A DNA stretch of 64,000 nucleotides, from the NCBI GenBank assembly GCA_002243285.1, contig CP022585.1, positions 1,210,001-1,274,000 of the forward strand. Direction: 5' to 3'. The first letter of the stretch is position 1. Each line of letters begins with the position of its first letter. Below, piece by piece: positions 52,829 to 62,899 of the stretch. The DNA is from Candidatus Fluviicola riflensis. GTDB taxonomy: Bacteria; Bacteroidota; Bacteroidia; Flavobacteriales_D; Crocinitomicaceae. Below the pieces are notes generated by a model. The model was given only the letters and a program-made list of their open reading frames with translations. It searched no databases and was not told the DNA's origin. The position numbers and the translations under genes are program-made.

Positions 52829-55627
52829 ATGAAAACTACTCATATATTCTTTTTAGTCACTATTCTAACTTGTTTTACCCGGGTTTCTTTCGGACAGGGG
52901 GCTTCCTGCGCTACTGCCGATCCTTTTTGTACAGAGAATGGTGCCGCGTTTCCTGCTTCTACAAGCACTATTTCAGAAGCCGGACCTGATTACGGTTGCT
53001 TAATGGATCAGCCCAATCCGGCATGGTACTATCTGCAAATTGATCAATCAGGTAATATTGATATTTCTTTGACAAATTCGCAGATAGAAGACATCGATTT
53101 TATTTGCTGGGGACCATTTAATGACCTGGCAACGGCTTGTGGGAATTTAACAGGAGGTGGGGCTTTTGATGCTTGCACCCTTTTCGGTACCTACCCATGC
53201 GGTAATATCGTAGATTGTAGTTTTGAAATTGATCCGTCGGAAGAGGTAAACATACCGAATGCCGTAAGTGGAGAATACTATATGGTATTGATCACTAACT
53301 ATTCAGGGGTTGCAACGGATATTTTTGCTACTACATTGCTGTCAAGTACCGGATCAACCGATTGTTCGATAGTAAGTCCAACAAACTGTCTGATGGATTT
53401 TTTCTCGGCAAATATCAGTGCCTGTGCGCCTGATAATACGTTCGGTATTTCGGGAGATTTCAGTTATATCGACAATCCTGGATCAGGAACGATCACAGTT
53501 GTTGTTGATAACGGAACCAATACCTATACACAAACATTCAACCCGCCTTTTGTTGACGGGCAACTTTATAGCTACAATATCACTGGAATTCCAGCCGATG
53601 GTGCTGCCTCTACTATTACGGTGTCTTTTTCGGCCGATCCTGCCTGTTCACAAATTATTAATTACACAGCTGTAGCTGATTGTAGTTGTCCTGCCGATAT
53701 CGGAACGTTCTCTGAAACCGTTTCAGGCCAAACGAATGTCGACTATGTATTGTGTTTCGGTGATGAATTGGAAATCAATACGAATAACGACTGGACAGCT
53801 CCGGACGAGCAATTTAATCCCCCCGGACCCGCTTATGATCCTGGAATAGGCTGGTTGGTTTATTCATGTCCTCCGACTATCGGTTTGGTGCCAAGTGCCA
53901 ATGAAGATGTGATCGATGACCCTTGCTTATTAGGTGTTTGGGGCTACGGTGATTTCGCTGAGATCAATGATCAATACTGGATTGATGCTTATCCGGGAGT
54001 TTTCACAGACAACATCGTTTATTTTGTACCGATTACCGTTTACAGCATGGCTGAAGGTTACTACAGTTATACCAACACCTCTATCGGATGTTATGACTTG
54101 GGGACTCCATACGCAGTTCAATACTTGCCCGAAATGACAATGACTCAAACAGAGGATTGTGCAACAGGTGAAGTAACTGCAACTTTCAACGGAGGTTTGC
54201 CTGAAATTGACGGGTCGCAATTTACTGTGGTTCCCGGTTCAATGACTCCTGCAACAGCCGTTTTTGTGAATACATCTTGCGGAGCAGGTGGTGATATCGT
54301 ATTAGGGAATCTGAATGTAGGAGATAACTATTCATTTGTTGTTGAAGATGCGAATGGCTGCGGCTTGACTGTTTCGGGTACCATGGATGGTTCAGGAAAT
54401 GCAACGTTGACTTATCCCCAAACCGATTACTGTATCACTGATCCGAACACTTCACCGAATCTGGTTGGTGTCGGCGGAGGAACATATACCGCTACTCCTG
54501 CAGGACTTTCAATCAACGCAGCAACCGGCGTTATAAATATTGCAGGATCAACTGCCGGTCAGTACGACGTAACGTATACTGGTCCGGGAGCAGCCTGTCC
54601 ACCATCAAGTACATTTACAGTAGAGATCCATCCGCTGCCATTGGTGAATGCCGGAGTTGATCAATTGGTTTGTGAAGGAACGCAGGTAACATTATCCGGT
54701 TCTGGTGACCCGGCAAATTATACATGGGACAATGGTGTTACGAACGGTGTGCCTTTTACACCTGCGTCAACACAAACATATACGGTTACTGCAACTACAG
54801 CCTTTGGTTGTATCAATACAGATCAGGTTACTGTTACGGTTGAAGCTGCACCGGTTCCTACATTCGCTGCCGATGTAACAGCAGGGTGTTCACCATTAGA
54901 TGTTACATTCACCAACCTGGGAGCAGGAGTGGATTGTGTGTGGGATTTTGGCAATGGTTTAACTGCAATTGGTTGCGGGCCGGTAAGTACAACATATGTG
55001 GGGGTAGGTTGTTACGATGTAACATTGACTACCTCTTTCGGAGCGGGATGTACCGGAACAACGACATTGCCAAACTACATTTGTGTGAGTCCGGATCCAA
55101 TAGCAAGCTTTAGCCCGGTACCTTCTGTTTTAACAGAACTTGACCCGACTACTCAAATGCTAAACAGTTCTCAAAATGCCAACGCATACGAATGGAATTT
55201 CGGAGACGGAACCACATCTGTTGCTACAAATCCTTCACATACGTATCCGGAAGCTCCGGCAAGTTACACCATTCAGCTAATAGCGATTTCGCCGTTCGGT
55301 TGCACGGATACAGCTTATGCAACAGTTATTGTGGAAGAAGAATTGATTTTCTACGTACCGAATACCTTTACTCCGGATGATGATGAGTTTAATCAAACTT
55401 TCCAACCGGTCTTCAATTCCGGTTTTGATCCGTACGATTTCAATATGTTAATTTTTAACCGCTGGGGAGAAATTATCTTTGAAACCAACAATGCGGAAAT
55501 CGGATGGGATGGAACCTATCACGGGAAATTGGTTCAGGAAGGAACCTATACCTGGAAAATAGAATTCAAAACTTCTAAAAACGATGCGCGTAAAATAGCT
55601 GTAGGACATACCAATGTTCTTCGTTAA
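52829..55627 (+). CDS. Large T9SS type B (gliding-motility C-terminal) surface protein
   Basis: 932 aa. Signal peptide 1-22 (VSFGQ). N-terminal domain (about 25-190) with PNPAWYYLQI, FICWGPFNDL and YYMVLITNYS, homologous to part of the protein at 42314. Then Cys-containing beta modules (about 190-600), an Ig-like module (about 605-685; WDNGVTNGVPFTP), two PKD domains (about 685-838; CVWDFGNG, YEWNFGDGTTS), and a C-terminal sorting domain (about 839-932; FYVPNTFTPDDDEFNQTF, NMLIFNRWGEIIFE). This last is the type B T9SS signal seen in SprB-like proteins. Adhesin-like role inferred. Preceded by a small secreted protein. Confidence 0.92.
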   Translation: MKTTHIFFLVTILTCFTRVSFGQGASCATADPFCTENGAAFPASTSTISEAGPDYGCLMDQPNPAWYYLQIDQSGNIDISLTNSQIEDIDFICWGPFNDLATACGNLTGGGAFDACTLFGTYPCGNIVDCSFEIDPSEEVNIPNAVSGEYYMVLITNYSGVATDIFATTLLSSTGSTDCSIVSPTNCLMDFFSANISACAPDNTFGISGDFSYIDNPGSGTITVVVDNGTNTYTQTFNPPFVDGQLYSYNITGIPADGAASTITVSFSADPACSQIINYTAVADCSCPADIGTFSETVSGQTNVDYVLCFGDELEINTNNDWTAPDEQFNPPGPAYDPGIGWLVYSCPPTIGLVPSANEDVIDDPCLLGVWGYGDFAEINDQYWIDAYPGVFTDNIVYFVPITVYSMAEGYYSYTNTSIGCYDLGTPYAVQYLPEMTMTQTEDCATGEVTATFNGGLPEIDGSQFTVVPGSMTPATAVFVNTSCGAGGDIVLGNLNVGDNYSFVVEDANGCGLTVSGTMDGSGNATLTYPQTDYCITDPNTSPNLVGVGGGTYTATPAGLSINAATGVINIAGSTAGQYDVTYTGPGAACPPSSTFTVEIHPLPLVNAGVDQLVCEGTQVTLSGSGDPANYTWDNGVTNGVPFTPASTQTYTVTATTAFGCINTDQVTVTVEAAPVPTFAADVTAGCSPLDVTFTNLGAGVDCVWDFGNGLTAIGCGPVSTTYVGVGCYDVTLTTSFGAGCTGTTTLPNYICVSPDPIASFSPVPSVLTELDPTTQMLNSSQNANAYEWNFGDGTTSVATNPSHTYPEAPASYTIQLIAISPFGCTDTAYATVIVEEELIFYVPNTFTPDDDEFNQTFQPVFNSGFDPYDFNMLIFNRWGEIIFETNNAEIGWDGTYHGKLVQEGTYTWKIEFKTSKNDARKIAVGHTNVLR

Positions 55628-55652
55628 TCGTCGAAAACACTTCAAAATCAGA

Positions 55653-55690
55653 TCGGTGGCTTTTTCTTAAAGAAGTCACCGATTTTAGTT
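55653..55690 (+). terminator. Terminator after the 932-aa type B protein
   Basis: ATCGGTG/CACCGAT stem extended by GCTTT pairing (about 11 bp), T-rich tail, 25 bases after the stop. Confidence 0.8.
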
Positions 55691-55789
55691 TGATTGTTAG
55701 TTATTTCACTTAATTTCAGTCTTTTAGAATAGTCTATTAAAATAGTATTTTGTAGTTTTACAGAGCTTTTTCACTAAAAGCCTACTGTT

Positions 55790-58573
55790 ATGACTTATTA
55801 CTACAAACAACTGCTTTCGGCGGTACTTTTCGTGCTGTTCTATCAATTTTCCTTTGGTCAGGGTTGCCCTAACGCAAACTTCTCCCAGAATAATTTTACC
55901 GGGTGGTCTGGTTTTACCGGTAATTACAACAATCCGGGTCAAACTCCCGGAATTGTGAACGGAAGACATACCATTATCAACACCCAGGGAGTAGATCCGT
56001 ATTCGTGCGGTGGGTTAAATATGATTCCTCCCGGAGCCACAAGTTCTTGCAGGCTGGGAAATAACGGAACCGGCGCCCAGGGTGAACAATTACGTTATCA
56101 AATGACGGTTGATGCTACGAACGCATTATTTGTTTACAAATATGCTGTTGTGCTCGAAGATCCGGGACATACTCCTGCCGAGCAACCTGAATTCCGTATG
56201 CGAATCCTGAATCAAGCTGGCGGGCAAATTGGTGGTTCTTGTGGTATTTACACGGTTTACGGTGGTCAGCCAGGGCAAAATTTTCAGACATGTGGAGGTG
56301 TAACATGGCTTCCCTGGACAATTGTAGGTGTTGACCTTACAGCTTATATGGGGCAAACAATTCAGGTAGAGTTTAGTACCAAAGATTGTTCGCAGTCAGG
56401 ACATTTTGGGTATGCTTATATTTCCGCGGAATGTATGCCGTTGATTCTTGATGTAGCTTATTGTGAAGGCTCTAACTCCGTAACGATTTCCGCACCTCCG
56501 GGATTCCAGTCGTATGCGTGGGCACCAGGCGGACAAAACACACAAAGTATTTCAGTCAATAACCCGGTTATCGGTTCAACATATACCTGTACGATGACTA
56601 CGTTTAGTAACCAGGGGAACTGTACGGTTTCATTGGGTGCACAGGTTTTTCCAACAACGGTTACCGCCGGATTTGATTTTGGTACTGCGTGTGCCAATTC
56701 CCCTCTTCAATTTACAGATACTTCGACGATCCTCAACGGAACAATCAGCGGCTGGGACTGGGACTTCGGTGATGGGCAAACTTCCACTTTACAAAGTCCT
56801 GCTCATACTTATGCTGCAGCCGGATCTTACAATGTTCAACTGATCATTTCTTCTGATGAAGGATGTACGGATACGATCGAACAAACGGTCAATGTTGACG
56901 TACTTCCGGATGTACAGTTTGCACTCACGAATGAATGTATCAATGAAGTCGTTTCATTCGATAATCAAACACCGGATGCACCACCATTGATCTTTACATG
57001 GGATTTCGGTGACGGAAGTGCTTTTTCTGCTGTAGAAGATCCTACACATACCTATACAGCTGCCGGGGCGTATACAGTAGAATTAGTAGTAGAAAATAGC
57101 AATGGTTGCAAAGACAGCTTGTCACAACCGATTACGATTTATGCGTTACCAATAATTGATGCGGGTCCTGATGTACAAATTTGTCCCGGTACATCTGTTA
57201 CGTTAAACGGAGCCGGAGGTTCTTCTTATACATGGGATAATTCGGTGACGAATGGTGTTGCTTTTAATCCGGCAGCGGCAGCTACGTATACAGTTACGGG
57301 CACTGATGCAAACGGTTGTGTAAATACCGATCAGATGCAACTAACGTTATTCGACCCACCGGTTGTGAATGCCGGTCCTGACGTAGAAGTGTGTACCGGA
57401 ACTTCCGTTATATTTTCTGGTTCAGGAGCTGCAAATTATACGTGGGATGGTGGTGTGATCGACGCACAATCGTTTGTTCCTGCTGTAGGATCATATACTT
57501 TTACAGTTACAGGGACAGATGCCAATGGTTGTGTGGATACCGATGATGCAGACTTGGTTGTGAATTCTAATCCGATTGTCAACGCGGGGCCCGATCAATT
57601 GATTTGCCCGGGAGCGATTACTTCCTTGTCAGGTTCAGGTGCGGCGACTTATCAGTGGGATAACAATGTGGTGAATAATCAAACGTTTTCTCCGGCAAAC
57701 ACAACTTTATATACGGTTGTCGGAACTTCCGCTGAGGGTTGTACCGGAACTGACCAGGTGCAAATTGCGATTGAACCTCCAACGAATCCATCATTTAATG
57801 CACCTGTAAGAGAAGGTTGCGAGCCATTGGATGTGAGTTTGACGAACACTTCTACCGGTACAGTTGGTGCTTCATGCTATTGGGAATTTGGCGATGGCAC
57901 GAATGCGGTGAACTGCGGAACAGTTTTTCATCAGTACCCGAATCCGGGTTGTTATGACGTGACGCTTACGGTTACAACCGCATTAGGATGTGTCTGGACA
58001 GCTTCGGTTGCCGATTATATCTGTGTGTTTCCGAATCCGGTTGCTGCGTTTACACCGACACCCGGAATTATAGATGAATTGAATCCTACTTCTGTGATGA
58101 GCAATTCTTCGATTGGAGCATCAACTTATAGTTGGAATTTTGGTGACGGAAGTTCACAATCAAATGAAGAAGATCCTGAACACACATACCCGACTGATCC
58201 GATTTCGAATTATCTTATCCATTTGACGGCGATCACAGATCATGGTTGTATCGATACCGTTACGCATGTAATTGTGATGAATCCGGTATTGATCTATTAT
58301 GTGCCGAATACGTTTACACCGGATGACGATGAGTTTAATCAAACATTCCAGCCAGTGTTTACCTCTGGTTTTGACCCGTATGATTTTAATATGCTGATCT
58401 ATAACAGATGGGGCGAGGTCATCTTTGAAACAAATGATGCGGCCATTGGTTGGGACGGAACCTATCACGGAACAATCGTGAAAGAAGGAAGTTATACATG
58501 GAAAATTGAATTTAAAACAACCGCTAATGATGAACGCAAGTTTGTTTTAGGACTTGTAAACGTTTTGCGATAA
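55790..58573 (+). CDS. Large T9SS type B surface protein with tandem Ig-like repeats
   Basis: 927 aa. Signal peptide 1-23 (FSFGQ). An N-terminal jelly-roll-like domain (about 25-220; RYQMTVDATNALFVYKYAVV, IQVEFSTKDCSQSGHFGYAY). Two PKD domains (about 288-450; WDWDFGDGQT, FTWDFGDGSA), three Ig-like repeats of about 70 residues (about 454-664), two more PKD domains (about 665-830), and a type B T9SS domain (about 834-927) almost identical to that at 52829. Unlike the neighbours it has no small gene in front: 162 non-coding bases follow the previous stop. Surface adhesin or motility-related role inferred. Confidence 0.92.
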   Translation: MTYYYKQLLSAVLFVLFYQFSFGQGCPNANFSQNNFTGWSGFTGNYNNPGQTPGIVNGRHTIINTQGVDPYSCGGLNMIPPGATSSCRLGNNGTGAQGEQLRYQMTVDATNALFVYKYAVVLEDPGHTPAEQPEFRMRILNQAGGQIGGSCGIYTVYGGQPGQNFQTCGGVTWLPWTIVGVDLTAYMGQTIQVEFSTKDCSQSGHFGYAYISAECMPLILDVAYCEGSNSVTISAPPGFQSYAWAPGGQNTQSISVNNPVIGSTYTCTMTTFSNQGNCTVSLGAQVFPTTVTAGFDFGTACANSPLQFTDTSTILNGTISGWDWDFGDGQTSTLQSPAHTYAAAGSYNVQLIISSDEGCTDTIEQTVNVDVLPDVQFALTNECINEVVSFDNQTPDAPPLIFTWDFGDGSAFSAVEDPTHTYTAAGAYTVELVVENSNGCKDSLSQPITIYALPIIDAGPDVQICPGTSVTLNGAGGSSYTWDNSVTNGVAFNPAAAATYTVTGTDANGCVNTDQMQLTLFDPPVVNAGPDVEVCTGTSVIFSGSGAANYTWDGGVIDAQSFVPAVGSYTFTVTGTDANGCVDTDDADLVVNSNPIVNAGPDQLICPGAITSLSGSGAATYQWDNNVVNNQTFSPANTTLYTVVGTSAEGCTGTDQVQIAIEPPTNPSFNAPVREGCEPLDVSLTNTSTGTVGASCYWEFGDGTNAVNCGTVFHQYPNPGCYDVTLTVTTALGCVWTASVADYICVFPNPVAAFTPTPGIIDELNPTSVMSNSSIGASTYSWNFGDGSSQSNEEDPEHTYPTDPISNYLIHLTAITDHGCIDTVTHVIVMNPVLIYYVPNTFTPDDDEFNQTFQPVFTSGFDPYDFNMLIYNRWGEVIFETNDAAIGWDGTYHGTIVKEGSYTWKIEFKTTANDERKFVLGLVNVLR
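57149..57782 (+). repeat. Three tandem Ig-like coding repeats
   Basis: Three in-frame units of about 70 codons, each starting P-[IV]-[IV]-[DN]-AGPD and containing a C-[PT]-G, Y-[TQ]-WD and GT-[DS]-A-[NE]-GC core. A single similar unit occurs at 54630-54850 in the neighbouring gene. Confidence 0.8.
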
Positions 58574-58688
58574 GGAGTTGTTTGGAATCCAAGAAAGACC
58601 CTTTTTTATGAACATTAATTTTTAAATCGAAGACAACCTATCAGGTGTTTGGACGTATTAGTTATGTTAAACCCTGAACTAGGATAAA

Positions 58689-59123
58689 ATGATAAAAGCA
58701 ACCTGTTGTTTAGCAATCTTGCTATTCACAATTACAAGTGTTTCCGCACAGGAAACCATCGATAAACGTTTGGTTAAAAATCGCGGTAAACAAGCCGAAG
58801 AGGCTTTTGTACACAACAAAAACAGTTACAATTATTATCTTTTTGAATTGGATAAGGGCCATTGGATGACCACTGTTTCGGCATTGGATAACAATGAGAA
58901 AAACCTGCTTCAACCGGCAGAAAACTTCAAAAACGAACAAGGCCAATCACTTACCTACGCCGAAGCAAGCGCTGAAACGTTCAATTACTACGACTACGGA
59001 ATCCGTATTGCAAAAGAACAGCGTCTTTATATCGCATTGGATGCAGAACATGTACTTGTTTTCCATTCTATTCCTGAACTCTCAAAACTGTTCTCGAACA
59101 GCGAATTCAATACCAAGAAATGA
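58689..59123 (+). CDS. Small secreted protein coupled to a giant type B T9SS protein
   Basis: 144 aa. Signal peptide 1-20 (TSVSAQ). The mature part is helical then beta (NKNSYNYYLFELDKGHWMTTVSALDNN, YYDYGIRIAKEQRLYIALDAEHVLVFHSI). No family recognised and no clear similarity to the other three small proteins. Its TGA overlaps the ATG of the 1229-aa type B gene (4 bases), so translation is coupled. It is preceded by 115 non-coding bases. Confidence 0.78.
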   Translation: MIKATCCLAILLFTITSVSAQETIDKRLVKNRGKQAEEAFVHNKNSYNYYLFELDKGHWMTTVSALDNNEKNLLQPAENFKNEQGQSLTYAEASAETFNYYDYGIRIAKEQRLYIALDAEHVLVFHSIPELSKLFSNSEFNTKK

Positions 59124-62100
59124 TGAGAATAGTTTTATCAATAATTGCTTTTTTAGCAGCAGGGTTTACTGGTTTTGCTCAGCAAACCGATATCGTTTTC
59201 GGCCCGGCCGTTAGTGGCCAGACATTCAATACTTGCAACGGTTTTATCATCGATTCCGGTGGTCAGGGTGGCTCGGGTTATTCAAACGGTGAAACAAGTA
59301 TCATTACCATTTGTCCGGGAACTCCGGGAGATATCGTTTCCGTTGTATTCAATTTATTTGCCCTGAGTACGGTCGATGACAACCCGCTTCCGAATGTAAC
59401 CAACCTCGATTACATGGATGTTTACGATGGTAATTCTGTTGGTGCGCCAACATTGGGAACTTATTCCGGAAATGAATTGCAGGGGGTTGTAATTATCGCT
59501 ACTGCATTAAATACCAGTGGTTGTTTGACGTTTCGTTTCCGCTCCAATTCTACGGGAACCGGAATGTTCAGTGCCAGCGCCAGTTGCGAAACGCCTTGTG
59601 CGACTCCTACTGCAGCCGGAGCAATTGTAGCCGGAATTACACCCGATAGTATCCGTGTTTGCATTGGTGATCCCGTAAGTTTTAACAGTAACGGATCATT
59701 TGCAGCGCCCGGATTTAACCTCGTGGATTACAACTGGAATTTCATGGATGGAAGTGAAACTTCAGGTCAGGCAGTTACCCACTCGTTTAGCGAACCGGGA
59801 CAGTATTTGGTGCAACTTTTCGTTACAGATGACAACGGATGTTCCAATACAAATCTGGTCGATTTGCAGGTGTTTGTGGCAACAACCCCCGATTTTACAG
59901 GATTCCCCGCTGATACCACACTTTGTATAGGAGAAAGTATTACGTATACGACCGATCCTGAATCATACGAGGTTTTATGGGATGGTTTCCCGAATTCCAA
60001 TTCTATTCAGGACGGTTGTTTGCCTGACACATTATTAGGAGTATCACAAGATGTAACAATCCTTCAAACTAACTTTAATCCCGGTGCAACACTATCAGAT
60101 ATCAATGATCTTGAAAGTGTGTGCCTTGAGTTGGAGCATACTTTTATGGGAGATTTGGTCATTATTATAGAATGTCCCAATGGGCAATCAGCCATACTGC
60201 ACCAGCAAGGTGGTGGCGGAACACAAATCGGAATTCCGGTTCAGGCAGATAATGTAGATTGCAGCGATCCGGCAACGCAAGGTGTACCATTTAATTATTG
60301 TTTTTCACCAACTGCGACAGAAACATGGGTAGAATGGGTAGACAATAACGGCTGGGGTGGCACATTACCTGCCGGAACCTACGAACCGGTACAACCGCTG
60401 ACCAACCTGTTGGGGTGTCCGCTTAATGGCGTTTGGACCTTGACAGTTATTGACAACTGGGCGGCAGATGACGGAACACTGTTCAGCTTTGCTTTAAATG
60501 TTGATCCATCATTGATTCCACCTGTAACCACATTTGAGCCTCAAATTGGCTGGGGTGCAGATTCTTCCTACTGGGAAGCAGGTGGAGCTTTTGTAACATC
60601 GCTTTCACCAAATGCTGATGTGATTTCGATTACACCGGCAACTGCTGGAACATATACTTACACTTATCACGTGATCGACGATTTTGGTTGCGAACATGAT
60701 ACATCTGTCGTAATTACGGTAACTAATAACCTGATCCCAAATGCAGGACCCGATGTGGTGATTTGTGATGGTGATCCTGTTCAATTAAACGGTTCTATCA
60801 ACGGATTGGCAGGAAGCTCACCTTGTAATTATAATTTATCACTGGATGATCTGTTTGGCGATGGCTGGGGTGGAAATAATGTCACCGTAACCATTAACGG
60901 AGTTCCTACTGTGTACACCATTAACCCGAATGTCTTTAACCAGGTATTCCCGATCTCGATACCAAACGGAGCGACGGTTACCGTAACGTTCTTCGATGAT
61001 AATACCTTTAATTCATGGGATTGCTCTTACACGTTAACAGATCCTTATGGCAATCAATTGTTGCTGAACGGTGAAAATTTCAATCCGCCAACACTTGATC
61101 CTTATAATTTCACTGCCGACTGTTTCAACGGTTATGTGTTTAACTGGACAACGGCTGTCGGTTCGTTTGATGATCCGGATGTGGCTGGTCCGATTGCAAC
61201 CTTTAACAGCCCGGGTGTTGTGACATTGACCACTTACCCGAACGGACACCCCTTGTGTGCAACAACCGATCAATTGAATGTTTCCATGTCCGCTTCGGCC
61301 GATCCTGGGAATGATAATGTACTTTCGATTTGTTCGCAAGGAGCTGCGCAGGATTTATTCCCATTGCTTGGAGCAACAGCTTCACCAAACGGCAGCTGGA
61401 CAGGTCCGAATGGTGCCGCTGTGACCATGCCTTATGATCCGGTGACAATGAATCCGGGAGCGTATACGTATTCGATCGATTCGAACGGTTGTGTTTCGGA
61501 AGCCATTATAACGGTTACGGAAATTGTGACGACTTTAAATGTTGCCGTAACGAATGTATCTTGTTTCGGGGCCAATAACGGTTCTATTTTAGCGACGACT
61601 ACCAATGGTGATTCATATTCGCTGGACGGCGGCTTAGCGCAGGCTTATGCAGGAAATACATTTACGATTAATAATCTTGCTGCGGGAACTTACGTATTGG
61701 ATGTAACCGGAAATAACGGTTGTGCTGATCAGGAAACGTTTACTATTACGGAACCCGTTCAGCTTTCCATACCCACTATCTCACCTAATATTACAATCTG
61801 CCCGGGTGCAACTACAGCATTGACGGCGACAGGTGCTGGCGGAAGTTCTGCTTATACATTTACCTGGTTTGATGGCAATACAATGCTTGGAACAGGAAGT
61901 CCTTTCAATGTGACGCCTGCCAACACGACAAACTATTGTGTTGTGCTCACAGAAGCTTGCGGATCTGTTCCTGATACAGCTTGTATGACGGTTTCCAATC
62001 CTGATCCTATTATACCATTGGTAGCGCCTGATGTTACCTCCGGCTGTTTTCCTGTACCCGTTAATTTCACCAATATGAGTGCAGGTGGAACCGTTACTTC

Positions 62101-62809
62101 CATGATCATTGATTATGGAGATGGAACATCAGAGACTTTACCGGGAATGAATGGTTCGAATCATGTATATGAAAACCCGGGAACATACACGGTAAGTCTC
62201 ATCGTCACATCGGATATCGGTTGTGTCTATACAGCAACTTTCCCGAATATGATTACCGTTTTCAACCGGCCAATTGCGAATTTCAACATTCAGCCAAACA
62301 TGATTTCCATGTTTAATCCGTTTACATTCCTTGACAACGGAAGTACAACTGATGTGGTTTCGTGGGACTGGCAAATCGAAGATGGAATACCTTCTACAGC
62401 CACAACTGAAAATGTGAGTGCACAATTCCCTGACGGTGTACCGGGTAATTATGAGGTAAACTTATATGTGACCAATGCAGACGGTTGCACAGACTCTGTG
62501 ATGCATGTGGTTCAGGTTGTGAGTGAGGTAATTATTTACGCACCGAACGCCTTTACACCGGATGATGATGAGTTTAACCAAACATGGTTTGTTCACATTG
62601 ATGGTATCGACGTGAGCAATTTTGAACTGTTGATTTACAACAGATGGGGAGAAATTGTCTTTGAAAGCCATGATTATCAAACAGGCTGGGATGGAACGTA
62701 CCACGGTAGAATTGTGCCGCAGGGAACGTATACATGGACGATCTCAACCAAGGATATGAACAATGACGACAAATATACTTTTGACGGACATTTTAGCGTA
62801 ATAAGATAG
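59120..62809 (+). CDS. Giant mosaic T9SS type B surface protein (CUB, PKD, P-domain, SprB repeat)
   Basis: 1229 aa. Signal peptide 1-21 (FTGFAQ). In order: CUB-like domain (about 35-160; YMDVYDGNSVGAPTLGTYSG), PKD (about 181-253; YNWNFMDGSE), proprotein-convertase P-like domain (about 307-469; LESVCLELEHTFMGDLVIIIECP split as CLELEHTFMGDL and IECPNG, NGVWTLTVIDNWAADDG), DLFGDGWGG domain (about 581-648), SprB repeat (about 806-878; VSCFGANNGSI, SLDGG, AAGTYVLDVTG), Ig-like, two PKD-like domains (about 975-1132), and the type B T9SS domain (about 1137-1229; YAPNAFTPDDDEFNQTW). No protease domain accompanies the P-domain. SprB repeats point to a gliding or adhesion role by inference. A strong terminator follows. 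Confidence 0.92.
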   Translation: MMRIVLSIIAFLAAGFTGFAQQTDIVFGPAVSGQTFNTCNGFIIDSGGQGGSGYSNGETSIITICPGTPGDIVSVVFNLFALSTVDDNPLPNVTNLDYMDVYDGNSVGAPTLGTYSGNELQGVVIIATALNTSGCLTFRFRSNSTGTGMFSASASCETPCATPTAAGAIVAGITPDSIRVCIGDPVSFNSNGSFAAPGFNLVDYNWNFMDGSETSGQAVTHSFSEPGQYLVQLFVTDDNGCSNTNLVDLQVFVATTPDFTGFPADTTLCIGESITYTTDPESYEVLWDGFPNSNSIQDGCLPDTLLGVSQDVTILQTNFNPGATLSDINDLESVCLELEHTFMGDLVIIIECPNGQSAILHQQGGGGTQIGIPVQADNVDCSDPATQGVPFNYCFSPTATETWVEWVDNNGWGGTLPAGTYEPVQPLTNLLGCPLNGVWTLTVIDNWAADDGTLFSFALNVDPSLIPPVTTFEPQIGWGADSSYWEAGGAFVTSLSPNADVISITPATAGTYTYTYHVIDDFGCEHDTSVVITVTNNLIPNAGPDVVICDGDPVQLNGSINGLAGSSPCNYNLSLDDLFGDGWGGNNVTVTINGVPTVYTINPNVFNQVFPISIPNGATVTVTFFDDNTFNSWDCSYTLTDPYGNQLLLNGENFNPPTLDPYNFTADCFNGYVFNWTTAVGSFDDPDVAGPIATFNSPGVVTLTTYPNGHPLCATTDQLNVSMSASADPGNDNVLSICSQGAAQDLFPLLGATASPNGSWTGPNGAAVTMPYDPVTMNPGAYTYSIDSNGCVSEAIITVTEIVTTLNVAVTNVSCFGANNGSILATTTNGDSYSLDGGLAQAYAGNTFTINNLAAGTYVLDVTGNNGCADQETFTITEPVQLSIPTISPNITICPGATTALTATGAGGSSAYTFTWFDGNTMLGTGSPFNVTPANTTNYCVVLTEACGSVPDTACMTVSNPDPIIPLVAPDVTSGCFPVPVNFTNMSAGGTVTSMIIDYGDGTSETLPGMNGSNHVYENPGTYTVSLIVTSDIGCVYTATFPNMITVFNRPIANFNIQPNMISMFNPFTFLDNGSTTDVVSWDWQIEDGIPSTATTENVSAQFPDGVPGNYEVNLYVTNADGCTDSVMHVVQVVSEVIIYAPNAFTPDDDEFNQTWFVHIDGIDVSNFELLIYNRWGEIVFESHDYQTGWDGTYHGRIVPQGTYTWTISTKDMNNDDKYTFDGHFSVIR

Positions 62810-62826
62810 ATGAAAATCGATTCGTG

Positions 62827-62863
62827 AAAAAAGCCGGGTTCTTCGTAAGAATTCGGCTTTTTT
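62827..62863 (+). terminator. Terminator after the 1229-aa type B protein
   Basis: AAAAAAGCCGggTTCTT/AAGAATtCGGCTTTTTT, a 17-bp stem with two G-U pairs and a 3-nt loop, with T run. Confidence 0.9.
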
Positions 62864-62899
62864 GTGGAATAATACCTGATAAATGAGACAAAAGGATTC

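Noticed and set aside
59120..62809. Calling the P-domain protein a secreted protease
   Set aside because: No subtilisin, metalloprotease or gingipain catalytic motif is present anywhere in the 1229 residues.
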